NCBI RefSeq assembly: GCF_029633865.1
Contig: NC_079224.1
Location: forward strand, 16,024,890-16,088,889
Direction of reading: 5' to 3'
DNA from: Lampris incognitus
Lineage: Eukaryota; Chordata; Actinopteri; Lampriformes; Lampridae
DNA length: 64,000 bases
Shown here one piece after another: positions 10,145 through 22,163 of the stretch. Below the pieces are notes generated by a model. It had not been told where the DNA came from, did not search any database, and saw only the letters and a list, made by a program, of their open reading frames with translations. The position numbers were made by a program, and so were the translations under genes. Each line of letters begins with the position of its first letter. The first letter of the stretch is position 1.

Positions 10145-13100
10145 TTTTGTGAAACACCCCAACGCCAAACATCTTCACCTTAAGATAAAAATAAATCTCT
10201 CTCAAGTGGAAGAGGGTCAAGAAATTATTCCTTATCCTCAGAGAGATACATTGTCAATCAGATCAACAAATCTTTAAATGGAAGCATAAGCAGCCATCAC
10301 AATGGATTTTTTGAAACAGAAGCCAATGCACATCATGCATCCATAGATATGGAGAATATTGAAACTGTCAGCTCAGCGGACAGACACGGGACTTGTATTG
10401 CACCGCAAGATGAGGACATTGAGAAGTCCTTTTGTATCAACCAAGATGGCAGCATGACAGTAGAGATGAAGGTGCGACTGACCATCAAGGAGGAGGAGAT
10501 GCTCCACTGGACTACAACGGTCAGCCGCACCAGCCTTAACCAGAGGATGAGTTATGCCTCCAAGTCTGGGTCACGCAACAGCTCACCTGACTCAAACAAT
10601 GGCACGGTCAAAAACAGCTCCGATGTCAGCGAAGATGAATCCAAAGAGGAGAACCATCCCAATTTAACTGCGAAGGGTGGTGGCTTCACTGATGAGGGAG
10701 AGTACAGGAACTGCAGTCCCACAGCCACAGGGAAACCTAAATCAAATCTGAAACGTACTCCTACACCAGGTCCCAGGCACATCAAGAAGAAGGCATCTGT
10801 TGACAGCATTAAGACGATGACTGAACGTGGGATCCAAGAACGCACACTTGGCCAGTACTCCTATACAGAGAGGACAGCAGGGAGTGAGATGACTGAGGAG
10901 TACTGTGTGGTGAGACAAAGCAACAGCAGTAAAAGACCAGTCCCAAAGCCACGGAAAACAGCATCAGCAGGGAAAAGCAACAAAGGATCCCAGTCCTCCA
11001 TTAAGTCAACAGGGGTAGCAGAAGTCCTTCAGATACAAAATAATGGAACGGAGATCACAGAGACTGTGATGCATATTTATGAGAGACAGGGCTGCTATGA
11101 CAACTATTTTGCAAACAATGAATACAGCATAGAGGACATACCTGGACAATATTCTTTTCCGTTTCCACCAAGTAAACCAGCCTCAACTGAATCAGCACCC
11201 CATTCATCTAGCAATGACTGTGACATAGACTTTTCCTGCCAGTCATCCACTAGCAACTCACTGCACAGACGGAGAGAGGAAATCTTGTCTTTGTCTTCAG
11301 ATCCAATATCTCCAACACATGAGATTAGCTACAACTTTTCCTCTCTGAACGACTACGAGGCCCGGACTGCAGAGAACCCTGGCGCTCAATCTCCAACTAG
11401 GCAGACAGAGTCAGTCAAAAAAGAAAAGAAAGTTCGAGGAGGGAAGACAAAAAAGGTGATAAAACCTACCGGGAAGCATAAGAGTTCACCTTCAACAAGT
11501 AGCTCGGATACTAAAAAGGATAGTGTGGCAAACCCCTCAAATAGTACCACACATTCATCTGCTGACAAGGTCAGCAATGCCACCCTAGGGAGGAAGAGTG
11601 GGAGTTCCTCAGACAATGACAAAAAGGGCCAGAAGGCCAGGGGATCAGAAAAGTTTCAACTGAAAAAGAAAGTGGATGGGGATGACACAACACCCAGCAA
11701 GAAACATGGAGTATTGCTTAACAGTGAAAATGTAAAAGGGAAGTCATCTAAAAACCAAATGAGGATTACTCAGGGAGCTCCATGGGATAATGGTCATAAC
11801 GTGAATAAGCTTGAGACAGAGACAGCACGACTTCCAATGAGGAAAAACGTGTTAGATATTTTACAACGCAAACAGCACTCTCTACCAAGTAGAAAGGTGA
11901 TTGCTAAGCAAAAATCCATGACCGAGAAAAGAACTACATTGCCAAAACCAACTTTGGAGTTGAGTGAGAGTGTTTCAATGCCAGTTCTCAATCCTATGTC
12001 CTCTGATATCCATCAGTATGTAGAGAATTGGTTGCAGAAAATCAGCTCAGATTCAGTGCCATACATGGATCAGCACGCAACAGAGCAGGAAGCAGAAGCA
12101 GAGGAATCAGAGCCTCAGCAAAAGGTTGTGTTTCAGATAGGTGGTGATTCTGAATCTGAGAGTAAAAGTGATTGGCAGGATAATGCAGAGGAACATTATC
12201 TATCACAAGATGTCACAAAATCTATGTCCTGTCTATCAGTCCCTGTGTACCATGAGGTGCCAACCACGAGTGCTCGAAACATTGGACAGAAAGCAAAGGG
12301 TTTGTGTGTTTCTATGCCCAGCGTCAGAGTAGACCCTGTTGAGGAGGACAGCACACTGAGAACACACAAATCTGCTGAAAATATTGGTCTGGATGAGAGG
12401 GAATCGTTGTCTTCCACATCAAATCTCTTAAACCCCCAAACAAAAATAAAACCCGTTCTGCAGCAGCTTTGTTCCTCAATCCAATGCATCAGAAGGGCCT
12501 CTGATCCCAAACAAGAATCCAATCTTGAGAAGTCCAGAAGCCTTCCAGATTTCTCATCTCAAGTGGCCTCAGTGTTTGGCTCACCCTCCAAAACATTCCT
12601 GTCCTTCTTGTCATTGGTGACTTTGCGCGAAAGCTTAACAGGTTCAGTGGTGGAAAACAGCTATGGTTCAGAGGCCATGCTAGTTGTGGAGTCTTTGCAG
12701 AAAATCTCTGTTATTGAGGATGAAGAGGAGCAGAGGGCAAGTCTGACAGATCTGCAAAACAGAACGTCTTCCCAGCTAAGAGAACGCTGGCAAGACTTCC
12801 AGGTAATGAGAGAAAGACTTGAAAGTGAGCCTTTATCTCCCAAATTCTCAGAGCAAGAATTTGCACTGGAAGTCGTCTCAGAAGGAGGTGACACATTTGA
12901 TGATCAACACATCGATGAGCTCATGGAGGAGCTCAATATACCACAAGATCTTAGAGAAGAAATTTCATCAACATTTCAACAAAAAAAAAGCTTCTACCCT
13001 GATGTAGAAGAGAGTACATTTGTGGAAAAGGAAAGACACCAGTCTGACTCAGAGGAAGAACTGGAACAGTTTGTAAAAGATCATGATAATCAAAATGAAA

Positions 13101-16100
13101 CATCATCAGAACCCAGTTCTATCTGCATCACTGAGACTATTGCTGGCTCCACCATCTTGGCCAAGTCAGAATCCGATCCAGATCAGGGAGCAGATCCAGA
13201 TGTGAAAGAATCTGAACATGGCAATACAGAGATAGAGGAGAAAGTCGAGCCATCAAAAGAGTTGGAGAATGATTGTGAGATGGGTCATGAAGCTGATGTC
13301 TGCAGTTCAACTAAATCTGTTACGGGAGATGAGGAAAACGTGAAAGAGGAGGAAGGAGTAAATGGCGAGTATATAGAAGACAGAGAGAGGGAGTGGGAAG
13401 AATTTGAAAAGGAGGGGAAAATAGAGGAGCTGGTGGGAGACAGCATAGAAGAGAGGCAGGGGGAAGGGGAGGTAGAAGGGAGAGAGGAGGAGTTTGACAA
13501 AGGAGAAGAGGAGGGGACTGAAGAGAAAGGAAGGGATGTGAGAGGTGATGAGATGGTGGTTAGCAAGGAGGAGGTGGAAACTGAGGAGGAAGAGAAAGAA
13601 AAAGGTGGCGAAAGGGCAGAGGAGGAAATGGAAGGGGGCTTAGCAGATGGCGTAGACAAAAAGGAGAGATGGGAGGAATATGTTGAGGGAAGCGATGAGG
13701 AATGGGGGAGGAAAGAGGCTGGTGAGGAAACAGATGAGGAGGAGCAGGAATGGGAGGAACAGGTAAGGGGGGAAAATGTTGAAGGAGAGGAGGAAGACGA
13801 AGAAGTTATTGATTTGAAGGATGAGGAAGAACTGGGAGAAGGGGGAGGAGGTCTTGAGGTCAATGAAGAGGAACCTAGTCTCATTGAGGAGATAGATGAA
13901 GAGGAGGAGGGTGAGGAAGAAGAAGGTGAGAGAGGTGAGGATGATGAAGGAGGGGAAAAAGTTACTGAGTGCAAGGATGAGGAAGACGAAGTGGAGGAAG
14001 TTACTGAGGAGAAATATGATGAGGAGGAGGAAGACGGGGATGTGCTTGAGAAGGAGGATGAGGAAGAGAAAGTAGAGGAGGAGGAGGACAATGTTGAGGG
14101 AGAGGATGAGGAAGACAAAGTGGAAGAAGAGGATATCGAGGAGGAAGAAGAGGTTATTGAGGAGGAAGAAGAGATTATAGAGGGGGAAGACAAGGAAGAG
14201 GAGGAGGAAAATGGGCCTGAGAATGAGAAGATTGAGGAGAGGGAGACAGAGGAGGGCAAAATGGTCCATGACGGCATGTCAGAAGAAAAAACAGAGTGGG
14301 AGGAAGAGGAGGAGGGGATGGAAGAGAGGGAGATCAAAGATGACCAGGAGGAAGGACAAAAAAGGGGAGACGAGAGGAAAGACGATAATGTAAATGAGGC
14401 AGAAACAGGGGATGAGTTCGAAGAGAGAGAAGAGGCCCTGAAAAAGGAGGAAGGCAGAGAGGAGGAAGAGGCAATGGGAGGAGAGAGAGATGAGTGGAGT
14501 AATAAGGTAGATATCGAAGCAGAGCAGCAGGTAGAGGTTGTACGGCTGAATGAAGAATGGCGGGAGGGAGAAGAAGAAGAAGAGGAGGAGGAAGAAGAAA
14601 AAGAGCAAAATGAGGACTTAGATGAGCAGAATGAATGGATGGAAGAAGAAGGAGAGCCGCAGGAGAAGGAGGACAAAGAGGATGAGAGATATTGGAGTGA
14701 ACCTGACGATGATGCAGACAGCACTGACAATGGTGGAGGACTGTTAGAGCAAGGTGAAGTCTGGGCCAACCCTGAGGAGAAGGCAAATACAGATGCAAAG
14801 AAAGCAGAGAAGGAGTTAGAAGTGTTAGACAAATCTTCATCTGATTGTCACTGTGATGATGACAAGGGTCAGGGAACGGACACTGAAAATGACTTCAGAA
14901 CCGATGATGGAGAGGAGGAAGAGGAGAGACAAAGCAGCAGCCATCCTCACCCGGTGGAAATATCACAAGAACTACTGGACTTTATCAACTCTGCTCTACA
15001 AGCCTCCTCTCTGATATTCACATATGATGCTCGTGGTAATATGCGGATAGAGCCGGATAATGCTCAGGTGGTACAAACAAAACAAATTATCATTCCCAAA
15101 AGTAAAGAGGATCGTTTATATGGCCTAAAGCGACTTCCAAGCCCCAGCACATCAGATTTATCGGATTACCGGCCAGAGACCTCGGGGAGTGGCGGATACA
15201 AGTCTCATGACTCCATAGACATTACCACAGAGAGTGGAGAGGAGCTTTTAAATAACCTCTCTCCAGACGACGGGAATTCAAGACATTTTACCAATATGCC
15301 CAATGGGAATACAACTTTAGAACGCACTAATTCAAAACCGTCCCTTAAAAGTAAGACAAAACACTTTAAAAGTGGTGGGAGTTTCTCCTCTTACGACTCA
15401 GGGACTAAAGTCTACAGAGAAGATCTGTCTTATTTCAGTGGTGCAAGCTCATTAAAGGGAGACGCAGAGCTGGCGACAGAGCCTGCCCAGTGCACTTCTT
15501 TCCCCTCGGAGGCAGACTCAGATGGCGTTTTGATTGATCAAGGTAGGTGGCTCCTCAAAGAGAACCACCTAATCCGGAAATCCCCCCCTCTCCCGATTGG
15601 AATGTATGGTAATTTAGACAGTACATCCATCGACACAGCTCAGGAAAATGCCAGTGTAGATTCTCCCCCACATTACTTAAACCAACACAACCCCCTCACA
15701 GTCATATCCTCATCAGAGCTTGAGGAGATGGCTAAGCCTCAAACTCCCAAGTGTACCTACTATAATATACCACATGGAAGTGACTCAGATCCCTTTTTGG
15801 ATGATGTCAGTGTGAAAAGCAGGAAAAAGGGCAGTAATGGCAGCAATTGCAGCAATAGGAAAGGTTTCAAGGTATCACCCACTATTGATACTTCCAAAAC
15901 GTGGGCAAGGAAAAATAGCAGTCTTTCCTCATTTGCATCAGTGGAGTTTAAGCTTCCAGATAGCAAAGTGCATCCAGAAGGGGAGACCTCAGCCATGACA
16001 AGGGCAAGAAGGTCCTCTAGTGTGGCGGGCAGTGCACTGCAATCACAAGACTCTCTGGACACACTCCGTGTCAGGTGTGGCCAGTACTGTCCCATTCTTT

Positions 16101-16102
16101 AA
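7006..16102 (+). CDS. rp1: RP1-family photoreceptor microtubule protein, three coding exons
   Basis: Coding exons are 7006-7674, 9424-9583 and about 10185-16102, giving roughly 2,248 residues. RP1 is a doublecortin protein of the photoreceptor axoneme that binds microtubules and organises outer-segment discs. The intron phases (0, then 1) and the layout of two small exons followed by one giant exon match mammalian RP1. The C-terminus carries RP1-like blocks: SDLSDYRPE, LIDQGRWLLKENHL, PHGSDSDPF and a final CGQYCPIL. A long acidic region recalls RP1L1, so automated annotation may call it rp1l1. The doublecortin, DIEKS...NQDGSMTVEMKV and C-terminal blocks are closer to RP1 as remembered. The human protein continues well beyond CPIL, whereas this one stops there. 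The non-coding first exon was not found. Confidence 0.88.
7675..9423 (+). other. rp1 intron, with CA/TG microsatellite
   Basis: AT-rich intron bounded by gtaagt and a pyrimidine-rich acceptor (cctatttcag). A CA-repeat block lies at about 8010-8080, followed by a short TG run. Open frames across it are low-complexity shadows. No other feature was seen. Confidence 0.7.
9424..9583 (+). CDS. rp1: rp1 coding exon 2: end of doublecortin domain 2
   Basis: 160 bp between an acceptor ag at 9422-9423 and a donor ctt|gtaagt. It encodes IDGLLGLILCSGVIVAAGNEPFK, the last strand and helix of the second doublecortin domain, and then a linker. It ends in phase 1, so the next exon must supply two bases to finish the codon. 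Confidence 0.88.
9584..10184 (+). other. rp1 intron with (CT)n microsatellite
   Basis: An AT-rich intron with a CT repeat at 10087-10141, about 45 bp before the proposed acceptor. The repeat could act as, or compete with, a polypyrimidine tract. Confidence 0.65.
10185..16102 (+). CDS. rp1: rp1 giant terminal exon with Glu-rich region
   Basis: In phase with the upstream exon, the acceptor cttcaccttaag ending at 10184 fits; one ending at 10214 (ggaagag) also fits. The exon opens with a Ser-rich linker, then DIEKSFCINQDGSMTVEMKV, a block strongly conserved in RP1, then a long Ser/Lys-rich region presumably disordered. From about 13,320 to 14,720 the protein is dominated by Glu with Gly, Asp and Lys. 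The end restores conserved RP1 blocks: ISQELLDFINSALQASSLIFTY (given in part, about 14960), DYRPETSGSGG (15160), WLLKENHLIR (15550), SSELEEM (15710) and CPIL just before TAA at 16100. The open frame spans more than 5.7 kb with no interruption, so the gene looks functional. Confidence 0.9.
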
Positions 16103-16131
16103 ATTAAGGCACCACAATTGTTTTTCATAGA

Positions 16132-16137
16132 AATAAA
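16132..16137 (+). promoter_or_regulatory. Candidate poly(A) signal of rp1
   Basis: AATAAA begins 30 nt after the stop codon. That would give a very short 3' UTR. Further AATAAA motifs lie downstream, for example near 16454, so the site actually used is uncertain. Confidence 0.45.
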
Positions 16138-17635
16138 CAAGAACACAGTGTCATCGATATGTAGCACCACTCTTATTGAGTCTACATGAGTAAATATTTG
16201 GTGAATTTACATTTAAGTAGGCTTGGTCGGTGTGTCCACTGGAGACCTGTGAAAAGGTCTTTCCTGTATTCTTGTATTGTTTTATATGGAAAGGTCACAC
16301 TTGGAGCACTCTCAACCCAATGCAGGGACCTGAGCTTTTTTTAGAGCCTAGCGCCATGAGGGCTCCTCCTTTTTCCAAAGTTGAAACAATTCCAGTTTTT
16401 GCTGACACGTATGGCTCATTGATATCACATCAAGTTCCACTAATCAATAAGAATAAAGGAGGGGCAGCACCAGAGAGGAAATCAATGCTAGGACTGCAGA
16501 GCGGAGAAACAAAAACAAACAAAAATGAATCAATAAATCATGCTGATAACAGAAACGAATTGACATTTTATGTGTATTATCACAACATGAATAAATAGAA
16601 AGCAGGAAAATTACTTCTTTTGTCATGAAGCTTATCTATAGCAACAACTAATGAGCATCTCCTCTCAGCATTCAGCACCTGCTTTTCACCCAGCTCTGTC
16701 CTATAAGCCCACCTCCATTTCAACCATAGCAGTCAACCAGTGGACACACGGCCTTATCCTGTTTGTTCAGTTGCCATGAGGATTATTAATATAAGGCCAT
16801 ATTTCACTATCATATTTCATATTTCAGGCCCGTAGAGATATATTTGAGAGAGACTTTTTTTCAGGGGGCATTGTTCACTTTCACACTGTACTTGAAATTC
16901 CTCATTGAACACATTTTAACTTTGGAGTCCTACTATCTATCTACCCCATAAAGACGGACTAGTTAATTGTATGTGAATGAATAAGTTATTTTTTCTAGGT
17001 CTGTGAGTTGTTTCACATCTACAAAGATAAAAATATTGACTCTTTCACATTGTTGTATAACAGTCTAGTAGATAATCATGGACAAAAAAAGCTTTTCCAT
17101 CAAATTTGGGCTGCTGCTGTATTGTATTTTTGCAACCCCTCCAGACTTGGATGTGTGGTGAATTAAGAGAGTTGTGCCTCTTTTTTATGCTGCTATACAG
17201 TCTAAAGTGTGTAAGTACTGAAGACGGTAATGGCAATTATTTCCTGATGTCTATGAAGTAAAAGAAGAAAAAAAAATCATATCTACACATTTTACATTGG
17301 CATATGTGAACACCTTTATTTTACTGTTTCAAAACTTGCACTATTGACTGTACATAACAACGCCATACCTTATTGACAATTACCAGAATTCATATTGTCC
17401 ATCTATTTTCATATTGAAACGGACAATGTGTAACTTCTGAGAAATGATGAAAATGCAATTGTACAAATGAGCAACATGTATAATCTGCACTTCTTCTACC
17501 AAAGAAAGCAGCTCATCAATGGTTGTTATACTATATGCTATACTACCTTACTACCAGATTTACCAGAATGTGCACGGTACAATGTATACGATCACCCAAG
17601 GCTTTTGTTTGAATGACTAAAAGTATTGTAAATAA
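16138..17635. other. No gene recognised (possible rp1 3' UTR or intergenic)
   Basis: AT-rich sequence with no substantial open frame and no recognised repeat. Part of it may be 3' UTR if a distal poly(A) site is used. Confidence 0.5.
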
Positions 17636-18012
17636 ACTTAGCACAAAAAGTAAGGAAATTTGTGTTTGGTAGATTATTTCTTTGTTGTAACAATGCTTCT
17701 TGGAAATAAACTTTATATCAGGCACCTGATTGTCAGCACCTGGGGTACCAGAAGCTCAAAACAAGAGTCAATAGCAACAGCAAAATAAGCCGTTTGGCAT
17801 TGGCAGAGAAGATTTGGCAAATTTTTCATGGGCGCAACCCACATACTCAGCTCTGCTGCTCATCCCACAAATGCATGTTCCTTACAAATGTGGCGCCATT
17901 TAAAAGGGAAATAAACAGGCTTTCCAACGGTATAAGATTTATTGCCAAGAAGCATTGCTACAACAAATAAATAATCTACCAAACACAAATTTCCTTACTT
18001 TTTGTGCTAAGT
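17636..18012. mobile_element. Foldback/MITE-like element with about 82-bp inverted repeats
   Basis: The arm 17636-17718 starts acttagcacaaaaagtaagg. It is almost perfectly reverse-complementary to 17931-18012, with only a few mismatches over about 82 bp. The spacer of about 210 bp has no coding capacity. The structure fits a non-autonomous DNA transposon. The target duplication is not clear and the family is not named here. Confidence 0.75.
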
Positions 18013-18403
18013 ATATATCATATTATTCACTGAGTTTTACAACACTTTTAAGATATTTTTTTCTTCAGAAAGGAATGACTATCAGTTGAGAGCTAATGTC
18101 CTCACAGAAACATGAACACAGAAACCAGAAAAAAAAAATCTATACAAAACCAAATGAAAGGCAGCTTCTGAAAAAAAATGCAATTTTTGTCAAAAACGTG
18201 AAACTTAATAAACAATGTTTTCAAATTCAGTTTTTCTCTGATTTTAGTACAAGGAACATACAATAGCAGCTGGCCAATAACAACAGCAATAGCAGAAATG
18301 GTAAAGTTGAAGGATTGAAAGTTTGGATGCAAACGGATGGTAACTTGGTAAACATTTGGGGAGGATGTGATTATCCAGTCCTTACCAACTTTTTTTTTAA
18401 ATA

Positions 18404-18750
18404 TATTAATCCCTCTGGGGAAATTATGCTCTGCATTTAACCCATCCTAGCTGTGTAGCTAGGAGCAGTGGGCAGCCACCGTGCAGCATCTGGGGACCAA
18501 CTCCAGTTCTTTCCATTGCCTTGTTCAGGGGCACAGACAAGAGTATTAACCCAAACATGCATGTCTTTTTGATGGTGGGAGAAACCAGAGTACCCGGAGA
18601 AAACCCACCGCAGACACAGGGAGAACATGCAAACTCCACACAGAGGACAACCTGGGATGACCCCCGTAAGGTTGGACAACTCTGGGGTTCGAACTCAGGA
18701 TCTTCTTGCTGTGAGCCGACAGCGCTAACCACTGCACCACCGTGCCGCCC
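18404..18750 (-). mobile_element. tRNA-derived SINE, tail type A
   Basis: The minus strand reads gggcggcacggtggtgcagt, then a tRNA-like head with an A-box (agtggttagcgctgt) and a B-box (gggttcgaac...). A body with tttgcatgttctccctgtgt follows, then tail type A (catgcatgtttgggttaata ... ggatgggttaaatgcagag). At least five copies of this head with tail A occur in the window. Confidence 0.85.
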
Positions 18751-18764
18751 ATTTTAATGAAGTG

Positions 18765-18945
18765 AGTGAGACGAGAGGGAGCAATCCACCATTTTCCGGC
18801 AGAGAACCATGGCCTCAGACTTGGAGGTGCTGACTCTCATCCCAGCCATCTCACACTCAGCTGCAAACTGCCCCAGTGCGCGCTGGAGGCCGCGTTCTGA
18901 TGAAGCCTACAAAATCACATCATCTGCGAAGAGCAGAGATGCAAT
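18765..18945 (-). mobile_element. LINE reverse transcriptase fragment
   Basis: The minus strand, read with small frame adjustments, gives LFADD-type RT followed by ALGQFAAECEMAGMRVS and SEAMVL, a well-known fish LINE peptide region. Only this short piece remains. It belongs to a different family from the adjacent fragment. Confidence 0.55.
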
Positions 18946-18949
18946 TCCA

Positions 18950-19385
18950 GACTTCCAGGATTTATGTCAGAGAGGCAAGTTGTGAGATTTGCTAGGGCAC
19001 TAGGATCTGTGAGTTTTAGTAGCATGTATAACTGAGTGTCATCAGCATAAAAGGGTATAGAGCACATCGTGATTTTGAATGACCTGGCCAAGGGCAGCAT
19101 GTATATAGAAAAGAGAAGGGGGCCAAGAACTGAGCCTTGAGGGACACCACAACTCAACTAAGCCATTCAGGAGGTAGAGTTACCCAGAACAACAGAAAAA
19201 GTTCTGTTGGCAAGGTAAGAACGTAATAGCTGACCCCTTAATGCTAAGCCACGTCTCTAAGTGTTGTAAGAGGATGTTGTGATTGACTGTGTCAAAGGCA
19301 GCACTAAAAGAACTCAAATTGAGTAGTCACCTCTATCTGCAGTCAGCAGTAGGTCATTAGTGACCTTAAATAGATAAGTTCTTGA
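18950..19385 (-). mobile_element. LINE fragment, same family as the 5-kb copy
   Basis: Minus strand: MSCGVPQGSVLGPLLFSIYML and PFYADDTQLYMLLKLTDPS, the RT catalytic region. It is very similar in nucleotide sequence to 5970-6400 and lies in the same orientation. Both ends are truncated and frameshifts are present. Confidence 0.75.
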
Positions 19386-20455
19386 AAATAGGGTTTTGAG
19401 AAAATCAAGTCACAAAATTTGACATTTTTAGAGCAGAAAACCATTGAGCAAAGCTGCAGATGACTTGAGAGATTAGAATGATTAAAGAATTTGGATGCTA
19501 GGCCAAGCTGTTATTGAGATAATTTCAAAAACGTAAACTTAATCATTACAGCGCCACCTTGAGGTTAATGGGTGTCATTTTATGTGCCACAGCAGTGGGT
19601 GGAATTTGTAACATGCCCTCCAAATTCCGTGTTTTTTGGTCTTAAGGCTTTTGCTGCCCAAACACGTTTAGTGGAGAAAAATCGTAAGAAGAGAGAAAAT
19701 AACAATGAGAAGAAGAAAAAAAAAGATAGGGCTCCAGCAGATTCACTGCTTGGAACCCTAATAAAGTCCAACTAAGTGAATCATTTATTCAACTCATCAA
19801 TTAATCAACCAACCAATTAATCAAATTTATTAACTACTAATACTTGATTGCCTCCCGTTGTATAAAAGTATTGATTTTTGTTCATCTCAATTTTCATGGC
19901 CCACAGTAAATGAGGTCATACTGCTTGCCTAACTTGCATCATTCACCACTATAAGCTTGTTTTAAGACCACATAAGTCTTGTAAAGTGAACACAGCTTCA
20001 CAGTGTTCAGCTCACACAGCCCAAGATAAACTGTAATAGCTAAACACACAGGGTCACCATGGACATCACACAACTGTGAGTCATTCTTATAGTCAGCTGA
20101 AAGGTTTTTTTAATATATCACAAAAATAAAGTCTGTGGGCAATGAATAACACCGTTGTTTAAGAAAACTGCCAACCACATTACCCTGGCAGCATCTCCAG
20201 AATCTGTGACATCAGAATTGGATGTGGTTATTGATTTTGTATTGAGGTTCACTGAATAAGCTTGACAATAGTGCACTTTATCATAACAGCTGCTTTAAAT
20301 TATACTCAGGAATTTTAGGGAAGTCCGCTTTAGTTCGTTCATTCAAGTAACACTGTTCAATCAATCGTGATGTTAAATCGATGAATAAAACAAAACAGTT
20401 CCTTCTGTTATTGGCGCTCCCTGTTCCTGTGTTATAGAATTTTGCGACTTCCACA
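19386..20455. other. No gene recognised
   Basis: AT-rich sequence, with only short chance open frames on either strand. Confidence 0.5.
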
Positions 20456-20606
20456 CAGAATCTGACTCCCCTTGGCATGAGACTAGGTTAAGTTACGCTA
20501 ACCCCCCACCCCCTAACCCCAACTCCCCAACCCTACCCCCCGCCCCCTAACCCTAACTCCCCAACCCTAACCATAATCCGTTCATGCCAAGGGGAGTCAG
20601 ATTCTG
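20456..20606. repeat. 25-bp inverted repeat enclosing a C-rich telomere-like loop
   Basis: The arm 20456-20480 (cagaatctgactcccc...) is exactly reverse-complementary to 20582-20606. The loop of about 100 nt is made of cccctaacccc and ccctaaccctaa-like units. The G-rich complement could form quadruplexes. The origin is unknown; it may be the core of a fish dispersed repeat. Confidence 0.7.
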
Positions 20607-21775
20607 CGGGGGAGTCAGAAATGTCTATAACACTGGCCATCTAGCCCTGGTTTGTGTCTCACTTCTCGTCCTGTTCTAACAACACCATCCTGAATCCTGT
20701 TCAGTTTTTACCTATTACCCATTTGTCCCAAAGCTGTTGTTCATTATTCAATCAAGTTTGTGTATTTAAGTTTGGCTATTTAGTTTGTTCGTTGTCAGAG
20801 CATTCCACACCTGTATCATCTACCACCACGTCTATATCATTTTCTTGTCATGCGTGTTCCTGATACCCTCATGTTTCTTACCAGTAAGCCTTTTGTTTCA
20901 CCTGTTACCACGTCTGCATTTGGGTCCTCAATTCCTGCACCTGTAACTGGTGGTGTCTCGCGTGCGTTGTGTTTGAAGAATTGGCCCAGACCAGGATATC
21001 TTTGGAGGCAATCTCGGTTTACTCTGACAAAGTTAAAATAAAAAGAACCAAAATCCTCAGGTCAATAGTTACATATACTCTTCAGCCCCTCTCTCATGTA
21101 CAACACAAAGGGCCGATAATGTTGCAGTCAATACATTAGAATATATAACACACTAGAAGAACCCCGCTACAATGTAGCGGTTTGGTTATCCACCCGTCTA
21201 AATCTCCCTCCTCTTCATCCTGCCAGCTAACCGCCTTCCCCCTGCCCCTAACCCCCCCCCCACTCCAATTCCCTCCCCCCAAATGCTCAGAATCATCTGA
21301 AATGCCGAGAAAAGTGGTTTACCCCGCCCCACACACTCCAACTCCCTCCCCCCAAATGCCCCCTACACGACTTAAATGACACAGGAATATGTTAGCATGC
21401 TACACGGTAAGTTTAGCAAGTAACTTACAGAAAACCAGTGTCACTTACCTCTCTCATATGCAGCACAAAAGGCGCGAGATGAAGGCAGGATGCATAATTT
21501 ATAGAGGGGGACCCACGGACGTGACCGTGGGGGAAAGGGAATTGAAGAAACGTTCCGCGTAGTGACTGGAGGCATAGCGTGTCAGGTTAACAAGTTTAGT
21601 AACTATACACAGATCTTGTGTAATTATAATACCACATATTACAATGGTATAAATGACTCTGTTACACTCCCACATAGAAACACTCATTAGATTAAGCATT
21701 AGATTAAGATACCAAATATGTAGTGTCTTACGTTGCGTCATTTTCGGAAAGAGAAGAATTTAATTGAAAAGGAGC
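20607..21775. other. No gene recognised
   Basis: Contains a short hairpin around 21163-21179 (ccgctac/gtagcgg) and C-rich stretches at 21230-21350. No domain-bearing open frame was seen. Confidence 0.45.
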
Positions 21776-22163
21776 TTCTTTTTTGGGGGGGGGGTCGCCC
21801 TTTGTCTCTCCAACTGTATCCGGCCAATTACCCTACTCTTCCCAGCTGTCCCGGTCGCTGCTCCACCCCATCTGCCGAGCCGGGGAGGGCTGCAGACTAC
21901 CTCATGCCTCCTCCGATACATGTGGAGTCGCCAGCCACTTCTTTTCCCCTAAAAGTGACGTAGTCAGTGACAGGGGACGTAGAGCGTGGAAGGATCACGC
22001 TATGCCCCCCAGTCCCCCCCCCCCGTACAGGCGCCCCGACCGACCAGAGGAAGCGCTAGTGCAGAGACCAGGACACATACCCACATCCGCCTTCCCACCC
22101 GCAGACATGGCCAATGGCCTGGGTGCGTAAGATGGCGTCGTTCGACTTCCGACGTACGAGTAC

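Noticed and set aside
13285-14832. 515-codon Ser-rich open frame on the minus strand
   Set aside because: It is the exact antisense of the Glu-rich rp1 region; GAG/GAA codons read backwards give Ser and Leu. There is no start context or domain.
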